Positions 56,256 to 64,000 of a DNA stretch of 64,000 bases are shown here, in pieces (position 1 is the stretch's first letter; every line of letters starts with the position of its first letter). The stretch spans positions 61,351 through 125,350 of the forward strand of contig NZ_JAAMRE010000013.1 of NCBI RefSeq assembly GCF_013522705.1, written 5' to 3'. The notes below the pieces were generated by a model. That model made no database searches. It was not told the origin of the DNA and saw only the letters and a list, made by a program, of their open reading frames with translations. The translations under genes were made by a program, and so were the position numbers. This DNA is from Pseudomonas lurida. Lineage in GTDB: Bacteria; Pseudomonadota; Gammaproteobacteria; Pseudomonadales; Pseudomonadaceae.

Positions 56256-56272
56256 AGTGCGCCCAGCGCACT
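56256..56272 (+). other. leader hairpin in front of fruB
   Basis: AGTGCG, loop CCCAG, CGCACT, ending four bases before the fruB ribosome binding site (AGGAG at 56276-56280). It is close enough to affect translation initiation, but no partner or switch structure is visible. Confidence 0.4.
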
Positions 56273-56287
56273 CACTAGGAGAACGGC

Positions 56288-59146
56288 ATGCTTGAGCTCA
56301 CTGTAGAGCAGATATCCATGGGCCAGGTGGCTGTGGATAAATCTGCTGCCTTGCACCTGCTCGCTGACACACTGGTGGCCGACGGCCTGGTCGCCGAAGG
56401 CTATTTAAGCGGCCTGCAAGCCCGTGAAGCCCAGGGCTCGACGTTTCTCGGCCAAGGTATTGCGATCCCCCACGGCACCCCCGAAACCCGCGATCAGGTG
56501 TTCTCCACCGGCGTGCGCCTGCTGCAGTTCCCCGAAGGGGTGGACTGGGGCGACGGTCAGGTCGTGTACCTGGCCATCGGCATCGCCGCCCAGTCCGACG
56601 AACACCTGCGCCTGCTGCAACTGCTCACCCGCGCCCTCGGCGAGACCGACCTGGGTGAGGCGCTGCGTCGCGCCGCCTCCGCGCAAGCTCTGCTGAAATT
56701 GCTGCAGGGTGCACCGCAGGAGCTGGCGCTGGATGCGCAGATGATCAGCCTGGGCGTGTCCGCCGATGATTTCGAAGAGCTGGTCTGGAGAGGGGCACGC
56801 CTGCTGCGCCAGGCCGATTGCGTCAGCAACGGCTTCGCCGCCGTATTGCAACAGGTCGATGCACTGCCATTGGGCGATGGCCTGTGGTGGCTGCACAGCG
56901 AGCAAACCGTCAAACGTCCGGGCCTGGCGTTCGTCACCCCGGACAAACCCATGCGTTACCTTGGCCAGCCGCTCAACGGCCTGTTTTGCCTGGCCAGCCT
57001 GGGCGAAGCGCACCAGGCCCTGCTTGAGCGTTTGTGTGCGCTGCTGATCGAAGGCCGTGGCCAGGAACTGGGCCGCGCCACCAGCAGTCGCGCGGTGCTT
57101 GAAGTACTGGGCGGCGAACTGCCGGCGGACTGGCCGAGCGCGCGCATCACCCTGGCCAACGCCCACGGCCTGCATGCGCGGCCGGCGAAGATCCTCGCGC
57201 AGTTGGCCAAAAGTTTTGACGGCGATATCCGCGTGCGCGTCATCGACGGCCCGGCCACCGCGGTGTCGGTCAAGAGCCTGAGCAAGCTGCTCAGCCTCGG
57301 CGCTCGCCGCGGTCAGGTGTTGGAGTTTGTCGCCGAACCCGGCATTGCCGGTGATGCGTTGCCGGCACTGTTGGCGGCGGTAGAAGAGGGGCTCGGTGAG
57401 GCGATCGAGCCGCTGCCGACCGTCAGCGCGCAACCCGCTACCGTGGACATAGAACCGGTGATCAGCGCGCCAGCGTCAGGCAGCCAGATCCAGGCGATCG
57501 CCGCTGCGCCGGGAATTGCTATCGGCCCGGCCCATGTCCAGGCCCAGCAGGTGTTCGACTACCCGCTGCGCGGCGAGTCGTGCGCGATTGAGCGTCAGCG
57601 TTTGCAGGCCGCCCTTGCCGACGTGCGCGGTGATATCCACGGCCTGATCGAGCGCAGCCCGTCCAAGGCGATCCGCGAGATTTTCATCACCCACCAGGAA
57701 ATGCTCGACGACCCGGAACTCACCGACGAAGTCGACACGCGCCTCAAGCAAGGCGAAAGCGCCGAAGCCGCGTGGATGAGCGTAATTGAGGCCGCCGCCA
57801 AACAGCAGGAATCGTTGCAGGATGCGCTGCTCGCCGAGCGTGCCGCCGACCTGCGCGATGTCGGCCGCCGAGTGCTGGCGCAACTGTGCGGCGTCGAAAC
57901 CGCGCAGGAACCGAACGAACCTTACATCCTGGTGATGGACGAGGTCGGCCCCTCCGACGTGGCGCGCCTGGACCCGGCCCGCGTCGCCGGTATCCTCACC
58001 GCTCGCGGCGGCGCTACGGCCCACAGCGCCATCGTCGCCCGCGCGCTCGGCATCCCCGCGCTGGTCGGCGCCGGCTCGGCGGTGCTGCTGCTTGCCGCCG
58101 GTACGCCGCTGCTGCTGGATGGCCAGCGCGGGCGCCTGCATGTGGACCCCGACACAGCCACCCTGCAACGCGCCACCGTCGAGCGCGATACCCGTGAACA
58201 ACGCTTGCAGGCGGCCTCGGCCCAGCGCCACGAACCGGCGCTGACCCGTGACGGGCATGCGGTGGAAGTGTTCGCCAACATCGGCGAGAGCGCCGGCGTT
58301 GCTGCTGCGGTGGAGCAGGGCGCCGAAGGCATCGGCCTGTTGCGCACCGAGCTGATTTTCATGGCCCATCCGCAAGCCCCGGATGAAGCCACCCAGGAGG
58401 CCGAATACCGCCGCGTGCTCGACGGCCTCGGCGGACGCCCACTGGTGGTGCGCACCCTTGATGTGGGCGGCGACAAGCCCTTGCCTTACTGGCCGATTGC
58501 CGAGGAAGAAAACCCTTTCCTGGGTGTGCGCGGCATCCGCCTGACCTTGCAGCGCCCGCAGATCATGGAAGCGCAATTGCGCGCGCTGTTGCGCTCGGCG
58601 GACAACCGCCCGCTGCGCATCATGTTTCCCATGGTCGGCAGCGTCGACGAGTGGCGCGCCGCCCGTGATATGACCGAGCGCCTGCGCCTGGAAATCCCGG
58701 TGGCCGACCTGCAACTGGGGATCATGATCGAAGTGCCGTCGGCGGCCTTGCTGGCGCCGGTGCTGGCCAAGGAAGTGGACTTTTTCAGTGTCGGCACCAA
58801 CGACCTGACCCAATACACCCTGGCCATCGACCGTGGCCACCCGACCTTGTCGGCCCAGGCCGATGGCTTGCACCCGGCGGTGTTGCAATTGATCGATATC
58901 ACCGTGCGCGCCGCCCATGCCCATGGCAAATGGGTTGGCGTGTGCGGCGAACTGGCGGCGGACCCGTTGGCGGTGCCGGTGCTGGTGGGCCTGGGGGTGG
59001 ACGAGCTGAGCGTGTCGGCGCGCAGCATTCCCGAAGTGAAGGCGCGTGTGCGCGAATTCAGTCTGAGCCAGGCCCAGCGCCTGGCACAACAAGCACTGGC
59101 GGCAGGTTCCCCCGCCGATGTGCGAGCCCTCGTGGAGGCGGTGTAA
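56288..59146 (+). CDS. fruB: fructose PTS multiphosphoryl protein EIIA-HPr-EI
   Basis: A 952-residue fusion carrying three phosphorelay modules. EIIA-Fru (about 1-145) has the phospho-histidine in IAIPHGTPETRD (near 63). The HPr domain (about 283-370) has its active histidine in ANAHGLHARPAKIL. Enzyme I (about 400-952) has the active histidine in GGATAHSAIVARALGIPALV near 578 and the PEP-binding C-terminal barrel (MFPMVGSVDEWRAA; FFSVGTNDLTQYTLAIDRG). It draws phosphate from PEP and passes it to FruA, making the fructose system self-sufficient. A linker-like segment (about 160-280) resembles a degenerate second EIIA. The stop is directly followed by fruK. Confidence 0.97.
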   Translation: MLELTVEQISMGQVAVDKSAALHLLADTLVADGLVAEGYLSGLQAREAQGSTFLGQGIAIPHGTPETRDQVFSTGVRLLQFPEGVDWGDGQVVYLAIGIAAQSDEHLRLLQLLTRALGETDLGEALRRAASAQALLKLLQGAPQELALDAQMISLGVSADDFEELVWRGARLLRQADCVSNGFAAVLQQVDALPLGDGLWWLHSEQTVKRPGLAFVTPDKPMRYLGQPLNGLFCLASLGEAHQALLERLCALLIEGRGQELGRATSSRAVLEVLGGELPADWPSARITLANAHGLHARPAKILAQLAKSFDGDIRVRVIDGPATAVSVKSLSKLLSLGARRGQVLEFVAEPGIAGDALPALLAAVEEGLGEAIEPLPTVSAQPATVDIEPVISAPASGSQIQAIAAAPGIAIGPAHVQAQQVFDYPLRGESCAIERQRLQAALADVRGDIHGLIERSPSKAIREIFITHQEMLDDPELTDEVDTRLKQGESAEAAWMSVIEAAAKQQESLQDALLAERAADLRDVGRRVLAQLCGVETAQEPNEPYILVMDEVGPSDVARLDPARVAGILTARGGATAHSAIVARALGIPALVGAGSAVLLLAAGTPLLLDGQRGRLHVDPDTATLQRATVERDTREQRLQAASAQRHEPALTRDGHAVEVFANIGESAGVAAAVEQGAEGIGLLRTELIFMAHPQAPDEATQEAEYRRVLDGLGGRPLVVRTLDVGGDKPLPYWPIAEEENPFLGVRGIRLTLQRPQIMEAQLRALLRSADNRPLRIMFPMVGSVDEWRAARDMTERLRLEIPVADLQLGIMIEVPSAALLAPVLAKEVDFFSVGTNDLTQYTLAIDRGHPTLSAQADGLHPAVLQLIDITVRAAHAHGKWVGVCGELAADPLAVPVLVGLGVDELSVSARSIPEVKARVREFSLSQAQRLAQQALAAGSPADVRALVEAV

Positions 59147-60088
59147 ATGGCAAGGATTCTGACCCTGACGCTGAACCCGGCGTTGGATCTCACGGTGCGC
59201 CTGGCCCGCCTGGAACCGGGTGAAGTCAACCGCAGCGAAACCCTGCTGACCCACGCCGCCGGCAAGGGCGTGAATGTGGCGCAGGTACTGGCCGACCTGG
59301 GGCATCAGCTGACCGTGGGCGGTTTTCTCGGTGCGGATAACCCGCAGGCCTTTGAAGCGCTGATCGCCCGTCGTGGTTTTGCCGACGCGTTTATCCGCGT
59401 GCCGGGGGAAACCCGCAGCAATATCAAGATCGCCGAGCAGGACGGTCGCGTCACCGACATCAATGCACCGGGGCCGCTGGTGAGCGAGCAGGCGCAACAG
59501 GCCTTACTCAACCAGCTCACTCTGATCGCTCCCGTTCACGATGCGGTGGTGGTCGCCGGCAGCTTGCCGCGTGGCGTCAGTGCGCAGTGGTTGCACGATG
59601 TGTTGGTGCAGTTGAAGGGCCTCGGTTTGAAAGTCGCCCTGGACACCAGCGGCGAGGCGCTGCGTGCCGGCCTGCGTGCCGGACCGTGGTTGGTCAAGCC
59701 GAACACCGAAGAACTGGCCGATGCCCTCGACTGCTCCACTGGCTCCCTCGAACAGCAACGCCAGGCCGCGCAGCGCCTGCACGCTCAGGGCGTGGAGCAT
59801 GTAGTGGTGTCCCATGGCGCCGACGGTGTGAACTGGTTCAGCCCAACGGCGGCGCTGCACGCCACGCCGCCCAAGGTCAGCGTGGCCAGCACCGTGGGCG
59901 CCGGCGACTCGTTGCTGGCCGGCATGTTGCACGGTCTGCTCAGTGACGAGGCGCCCGAGCAGACCCTGCGTCGCGCCACGGCGATTGCCGCGATGGCGGT
60001 GACGCAGATCGGCTTCGGCATCAGCGATGACGCGCAGTTGGCGCATCTGCAAAGCGGCGTCGATGTACGCCCGCTCACAGAACAATAA
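59147..60088 (+). CDS. fruK: 1-phosphofructokinase
   Basis: A 313-residue PfkB-family kinase that turns fructose-1-phosphate into fructose-1,6-bisphosphate. The N-terminus ILTLTLNPALDLTVRL and GKGVNVAQVLADLG (about 38-51) are the first PfkB signature; the catalytic aspartate is in STVGAGDSLLAGMLHG (about 247-262). The ATG is the base after the fruB stop; fruA starts 12 bases after its end. Confidence 0.97.
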   Translation: MARILTLTLNPALDLTVRLARLEPGEVNRSETLLTHAAGKGVNVAQVLADLGHQLTVGGFLGADNPQAFEALIARRGFADAFIRVPGETRSNIKIAEQDGRVTDINAPGPLVSEQAQQALLNQLTLIAPVHDAVVVAGSLPRGVSAQWLHDVLVQLKGLGLKVALDTSGEALRAGLRAGPWLVKPNTEELADALDCSTGSLEQQRQAAQRLHAQGVEHVVVSHGADGVNWFSPTAALHATPPKVSVASTVGAGDSLLAGMLHGLLSDEAPEQTLRRATAIAAMAVTQIGFGISDDAQLAHLQSGVDVRPLTEQ

Positions 60089-60099
60089 GAGGGTTAGTC

Positions 60100-61818
60100 A
60101 TGAAGTTAGCCATTGTTACTGCCTGCCCCAACGGCATGGTCACCAGTGTGCTGTGCGCCCGCTTGCTGGACGCCGCCGCGCAACGCCAGGGCTGGAGCAC
60201 CAGTGTCGAAGTAGTGGATATGCAACACCCCGAGCGTGCGTTATCCGAAGCGACCCTGGCCGCCGCCGAGTGGGTGTTGCTGGTCAGCAGCACGCCGGTG
60301 GATATGCAGCGCTTCGTCGGCAAGCGCGTGTTCCAGAGCACACCGGCCCAGGCGTTGGCGGATGTGGAGGCGGTGTTGCGTCGCGGCGCTGAAGAGGCCC
60401 AGGTGTATGTCGCCAGCCAGGCGCCCGTGGCGCCGAAAAACGCCCCGCGCATCGTCGCCATCACCGCGTGCCCGACCGGCGTGGCCCATACTTTTATGGC
60501 CGCCGAAGCCTTGCAGCAGACGGCCAAGCGCCTGGGTTACGACTTGCAGGTCGAGACCCAGGGCTCGGTGGGCGCGCGTACGCCGCTGAGCGCCGAAGCC
60601 ATCGCCAAGGCCGACGTAGTGCTGTTGGCGGCGGATATCGAAGTGGCCACCGAACGCTTTGCCGGCAAGAAGATTTACCGTTGCGGCACCGGTATTGCCC
60701 TCAAACAATCGGAAGCGACCCTGAACAAAGCCCTGGCCGAAGGCACGGTGGAGAGCGCGGCCGGTGCAGCGGTAGCCAAGCCGGAAAAAACCGGGGTCTA
60801 TAAGCACCTGCTTACTGGTGTGTCGTTCATGTTGCCGATGGTGGTGGCGGGCGGCTTGCTGATCGCCCTGTCGTTTGCGTTCGGCATCCATGCGTTCGAA
60901 CAGGAAGGCACCCTGGCGGCGGCGTTGAAAACCGTCGGCAACAGCGCGTTTACGTTGATGGTGCCGCTGCTGGCCGGTTATATCGCCTATTCGATCGCCG
61001 ACCGTCCGGGAATCGCGCCGGGCATGATCGGCGGCCTGCTCGCCGGTACTTTGGGCGCGGGCTTTATCGGCGGCATTTTTGCCGGTTTCCTGGCCGGTTA
61101 CTGCGTCAAAGGGGTCACGCGCGCGGTGCGCCTGCCGCAGAGCATGGAAGCCCTCAAGCCGATCCTGATCATACCGTTGCTGGCGAGCCTGTTTACCGGC
61201 CTGGCGATGATCTACCTGGTGGGCCCGCCGGTGGCGCGCATGCTCAGCGGCCTGACTGAGTTCCTCAGCACCATGGGCACCACCAATGCCGTGCTGCTGG
61301 GCATTCTGCTGGGCGGCATGATGTGCGTGGACCTGGGGGGGCCGATCAACAAGGCTGCGTATGCATTTTCGGTCGGCCTGCTGGCCGCCCATAGCGGCGC
61401 GCCGATGGCCGCGACCATGGCCGCCGGCATGGTGCCGCCCATCGGCATGGGCATCGCCACGCTGCTGGCGCGGCGCAAATTCGCCCAGACCGAACGCGAA
61501 GCCGGCAAGGCCGCGATGATCCTCGGTATGTGCTTTATCTCCGAAGGTGCGATCCCTTTCGCCGCCAAGGACCCGCTGCGCGTGATCCCGGCGAGCATCG
61601 CCGGCGGTGCGTTGACCGGCGCGCTGTCGATGTACTTCGGCTGCGTACTGGCTGCGCCCCACGGTGGTTTGTTTGTGCTGGTGATCCCGAATGCGATCAA
61701 CCATGCGTTGCTGTATCTGCTGGCGATCGTTGCGGGCAGCCTGCTGACCGGGGTGGTGTATGCGCTGATCAAGCGGGCGGAAGTGGTGGAGCTGAGCGTC
61801 GCGCCGGCCAACGCCTGA
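60100..61818 (+). CDS. fruA: fructose PTS transporter EIIBC
   Basis: A 572-residue permease. Two EIIB modules open the protein: a first one with TACPNGMVTSV (Cys9) and a second with ITACPTGVAHTFMAAEAL (cysteine near 124), the phosphorylated one in FruA proteins. The membrane EIIC domain (about 230-560) has about nine hydrophobic segments and GGMMCVDLGGPINKAAY. It imports fructose and releases fructose-1-phosphate, the inducer acting on Cra. Last gene of the fru operon. Confidence 0.97.
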   Translation: MKLAIVTACPNGMVTSVLCARLLDAAAQRQGWSTSVEVVDMQHPERALSEATLAAAEWVLLVSSTPVDMQRFVGKRVFQSTPAQALADVEAVLRRGAEEAQVYVASQAPVAPKNAPRIVAITACPTGVAHTFMAAEALQQTAKRLGYDLQVETQGSVGARTPLSAEAIAKADVVLLAADIEVATERFAGKKIYRCGTGIALKQSEATLNKALAEGTVESAAGAAVAKPEKTGVYKHLLTGVSFMLPMVVAGGLLIALSFAFGIHAFEQEGTLAAALKTVGNSAFTLMVPLLAGYIAYSIADRPGIAPGMIGGLLAGTLGAGFIGGIFAGFLAGYCVKGVTRAVRLPQSMEALKPILIIPLLASLFTGLAMIYLVGPPVARMLSGLTEFLSTMGTTNAVLLGILLGGMMCVDLGGPINKAAYAFSVGLLAAHSGAPMAATMAAGMVPPIGMGIATLLARRKFAQTEREAGKAAMILGMCFISEGAIPFAAKDPLRVIPASIAGGALTGALSMYFGCVLAAPHGGLFVLVIPNAINHALLYLLAIVAGSLLTGVVYALIKRAEVVELSVAPANA

Positions 61819-61840
61819 CACGGTCCGGCAGGGCCTGAAC

Positions 61841-61868
61841 ATGTGGAAGGGGGCAAGCCCCTCCACAT
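61841..61868. repeat. single palindromic repeat after fruA
   Basis: ATGTGGAAGGGG, GCAAG, CCCCTCCACAT: one copy of the GC-rich palindrome, 22 bases after the fruA stop, possibly shaping the 3' end of the fru transcript. Confidence 0.8.
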
Positions 61869-61958
61869 TTGGATCTCGGCTCAGCGCAGGGTGAGTGTCA
61901 CATCCGCTTCATTCCCGTATGGTTAAGTGCCTCTTTTGAGACTCAAGAGGGCACCTGC

Positions 61959-63500
61959 ATGAGCCACTTCGATCTGGGCCGTCGCCGCGTGATGCAAGCC
62001 GTCGGCGCCGGTCTGTTACTGCCGGGCCTGGCGCCGGCGGTGATTGCGTCGGTCAAGGACCGGCCGCAACTCACCGATGGCGTGCAGTCCGGCGATCTGC
62101 TGGGCGACCGCGCGATGATCTGGAGCCGCAGCGACCGCCCGGCGCGGATGGTGGTGGAATGGGACACCCGCAGCGTGTTCAGCAACCCGCGCCGTTTCGT
62201 CTCGCCGCTGGCTGACAGCCGCACGGACTTCACCGCCCGCGTCGAACTCACCGGGTTGCCCGCCGACCAGGCGATTTTCTACCGTGTGCACTTCGAAGAC
62301 GCCCAGAGCGGCGTTGCCAGCGAACCGTGGTTCGGCCATCTGCGCAGCGTGCCGCAACAGCGCCGCGATATTCGCTTCGTGTGGAGCGGCGACACCGTCG
62401 GCCAGGGCTTCGGCATCAACCCGGATATCGGCGGCATGCGCATCTACGAAGCCATGCGCCTGCGTCTGCCGGACTTCTTTATCCACAGCGGCGACACCAT
62501 CTACGCCGACGGCCCGGTGCCGGCACAACTGGCGACCGAAAGCGGGCGCATCTGGCGCAATATCACCACCCAAGCCAAGAGCAAAGTCGCCGAAACCCTG
62601 GACGAATACCGCGGCAACTATCGCTACAACCTCATGGATGAAAACGTGCGCCGTTTCAACGCCGAGGTGCCGCAGATCTGGCAGTGGGACGACCACGAGG
62701 TGATCAACAACTGGTCGTCGAGCAAGCAGTTGGACGAGCGCTACCAGACCCGCGATATCAACACGCTCGTAGGCCGTGCACGCCAGGCCTGGCTGGAGTA
62801 TTCGCCGATGCGCCGCCAAAGCGCCGACGGCGGCGGGCGCATCTATCGCAAGCTCAGTTACGGCCCGCTGCTGGATGTATTTGTGCTCGACATGCGCAGC
62901 TACCGTGGCCCGAATGATGACAACCTGGGGGCGGCCAAACCGTTTCTCGGTCGTGAACAATTGGACTGGCTCAAGGGCGAACTCAAGGGTTCAACGGCGC
63001 AATGGAAAGTCATCGCCGCCGACATGCCTATCGGCCTGGGCGTGCCCGACGGCGAAGTCAGCCCCGGCGTGCCGCGCTGGGAGGCCATTGCCAACAATGA
63101 TCCAGGCCCGGCCCAGGGGCGCGAGCTGGAAATCGCTGAGTTACTGGGTTTTCTGCGCGCACAGCAGGTGCGTAACCATGTGTGGCTGACAGCCGATGTG
63201 CACTACTGCGCCGCGCACCACTACCATCCCGATCGCGCCGCGTTCCAGGATTTTGAACCGTTCTGGGAGTTCGTCGCCGGGCCGTTGAACGCCGGCAGCT
63301 TCGGGCCCAATCCGCTGGATAAAACGTTTGGGCCTGAAGTGGTGTTCGAAAAAGCGCCACCGGCGCAGAACACCTCGCCGTTTGCAGGGTTTCAGTTTTT
63401 TGGCGAGGTGAATATCGATGGCCAGACGGGGGAGTTGACGGTGATCCTGCGCGACTTGGATGGAGTCTCGGTATTCGAACAGAAGTTGCAACCCACCTGA
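61959..63500 (+). CDS. phoD: alkaline phosphatase D (PhoD family)
   Basis: A 513-residue exported phosphodiesterase/phosphatase. The N-terminus MSHFDLGRRRVMQAVGAG, with LLLPGLAPAVIAS after it, is a twin-arginine (Tat) signal; a PhoD N-domain follows (about 35-130). The metallo-domain has VWSGDTVGQGFGIN (about 146-159), DFFIHSGDTIYADGPVP (about 170-186), WQWDDHEVINNW (about 242-253) and VWLTADVHYCAAHHYHPD near 408-425, with the Asp, Asn and His ligands of the Ca/Fe centre. Start ATG at 61959 with AGAGG; a frame to 61869 precedes it. A 205-bp tandem array built partly from this gene begins at its stop codon. Confidence 0.94.
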   Translation: MSHFDLGRRRVMQAVGAGLLLPGLAPAVIASVKDRPQLTDGVQSGDLLGDRAMIWSRSDRPARMVVEWDTRSVFSNPRRFVSPLADSRTDFTARVELTGLPADQAIFYRVHFEDAQSGVASEPWFGHLRSVPQQRRDIRFVWSGDTVGQGFGINPDIGGMRIYEAMRLRLPDFFIHSGDTIYADGPVPAQLATESGRIWRNITTQAKSKVAETLDEYRGNYRYNLMDENVRRFNAEVPQIWQWDDHEVINNWSSSKQLDERYQTRDINTLVGRARQAWLEYSPMRRQSADGGGRIYRKLSYGPLLDVFVLDMRSYRGPNDDNLGAAKPFLGREQLDWLKGELKGSTAQWKVIAADMPIGLGVPDGEVSPGVPRWEAIANNDPGPAQGRELEIAELLGFLRAQQVRNHVWLTADVHYCAAHHYHPDRAAFQDFEPFWEFVAGPLNAGSFGPNPLDKTFGPEVVFEKAPPAQNTSPFAGFQFFGEVNIDGQTGELTVILRDLDGVSVFEQKLQPT

Positions 63501-64000
63501 CTTGAAATGCAATTCCAATGTGAGAGGGGGCTTGCCCCCGATGACGGTGTGACAGTCATTTATCAGACGAGCGATCCACCGATATCGGGGGCAAGCCCCC
63601 TCCCACAGTGGATCGCGCAGCGTTCCAGGATTTCGAGCCGTTCCGGGAGTTTGTCGCCGGGCCTGAAGTGGTGTTCGAAAAAGCGCCACCGGCACAGAAC
63701 ACTGACTTGAAATGCAATCCCAATGTGGGAGGGGGCTTGCCCCCGATGACGGTGTGACAGTCGTTTATCAGACGAGCGATCCACCGCTATCGGGGGCAAG
63801 CCCCCTCCCACAGTGGATCGCGCGGCGTTCCAGGATTTCGAGCCGTTCCGGGGGTTTGTCGCCGGGCCTGAAATGGTGTTCGAAAAAGCGCCACCGGCAC
63901 AGAACACTGACTTGAAATGCAATCCCAATGTGGGAGGGGGCTTGCCCCCGATGACGGTGTGACAGTCATTTATCAGACGAGCGATCCACCGCTATCGGGG
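63498..64000. repeat. 205-bp tandem array of phoD 3' fragment plus palindromic doublet
   Basis: Units at 63498-63702 and 63703-63907 and a partial third from 63908 to the window end; period exactly 205 both times. Each unit is 113 bases of phoD stop codon, 3' flank and a head-to-head palindrome doublet (GGGAGGGGGCTTGCCCCC ... GGGGGCAAGCCCCCTCCC), then 92 bases derived from phoD. The 92-base part equals gene positions 63231-63283 joined to 63335-63373, so it lacks an in-frame 51 bases bounded by GGGCC direct repeats, and the gene's 63374-63497 is also missing. Units 1 and 2 differ at about seven positions. Short open frames here are not separate genes. Confidence 0.92.

Noticed and set aside
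57476..59497. Minus-strand frame of 673 codons opposite fruB-fruK
   Set aside because: Antisense to Enzyme I motifs; composition of a shadow frame.
60241..61866. Minus-strand frame of 541 codons opposite fruA
   Set aside because: Antisense to a clear PTS permease; very Arg/Gln/His-rich, no domain.
63507..63915. Two 67-codon frames in the tandem units
   Set aside because: They repeat because the DNA repeats; they run across palindromes and out-of-frame phoD pieces, without ribosome binding sites.
63498..64000. CRISPR-like appearance of the direct repeats at the end of the window
   Set aside because: The 205-bp period, near-identical whole units, internal palindrome doublet and phoD-derived sequence do not fit 25-40 bp repeats with unique spacers; no cas genes.

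Overview
The window reads as a chromosomal segment of a Pseudomonas of the fluorescens complex. The basis is high GC with strong third-position bias, protein sequences typical of fluorescent pseudomonads, and gene blocks in standard Pseudomonas order: murJ-ribF-ileS-lspA-fkpB-ispH, bamD/rluD-pgeF-clpB, pilC-pilD-coaE-yacG, nadC-ampD-ampE. There is also a short GC-rich palindromic repeat (TGTGGGAGGGGGCTTGC type) scattered between genes. This is mostly core genome; no prophage, insertion sequence, CRISPR array or rRNA operon is visible.

Region by region. 1-5.1 kb: minus-strand light/DNA-repair block (SnoaL-like protein, photolyase phrB, a MerR regulator of the class II LitR type, a DUF523-DUF1722 protein, a Trp-rich small protein, a renalase-like flavoprotein). 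Its two upstream regions carry operator-like sequences fitting the form TRTACA-N12-TGTAYA. 5.3-11.4 kb: TIGR01777 epimerase, hemH, a TonB-dependent siderophore receptor with a candidate Fur box, algW and a NIF3-family gene. 11.6-14.9 kb: the sulfate-activation genes cysD and cysNC, separated by an inverted-repeat-bounded insertion encoding a four-helix-bundle (S23/IVS-type) protein. 15-19.4 kb: yihG-like acyltransferase, pta, DUF3565, an SlyD-like FKBP, rpsT. 19.6-27.1 kb: murJ, ribF, ileS, lspA, fkpB, ispH. 27-31.4 kb: minor pilins (fimT, pilV, pilW, pilX, pilE), thiO and a small membrane protein. 31.5-37.1 kb: bamD, rluD, pgeF, clpB (with a sigma-32-like promoter). 37.3-37.8 kb: tRNA cluster Asn-Pro-Lys-Pro with two identical tRNA-Pro genes. 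37.9-42.1 kb: ndh and conserved Pseudomonas small genes, then yacG and coaE. 42-46.3 kb: pilD, pilC, divergent pilA, an O-antigen-ligase-like gene (TfpO candidate) and tRNA-Thr; pilB is not in this locus. 46.4-54 kb: DUF6388, nadC, DUF1631, ampDE, a chemoreceptor and a zinc-ribbon membrane protein. 54.2-61.8 kb: tatD, cra, and the fructose phosphotransferase operon fruB-fruK-fruA with an exact Cra-type operator. 62-64 kb: phoD followed by a tandem array.

The most unusual structures are: (i) the 205-bp tandem array after phoD, each unit joining the phoD stop codon, a palindromic-repeat doublet and an internally deleted piece of the phoD 3' coding region; (ii) the LitR-type operator pair over the promoter of an operon coding for photolyase, a thiouracil-desulfidase-like protein and the regulator itself; (iii) the S23-type gene inside cysD-cysNC, whose right repeat arm appears to supply the cysNC ribosome binding site; and (iv) the pilA-tfpO-tRNA-Thr arrangement resembling the pilin glycosylation cassette of some P. 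aeruginosa strains.

Start codons were chosen by Shine-Dalgarno position and family alignment from memory; where the longest open frame was longer, the entry says so.
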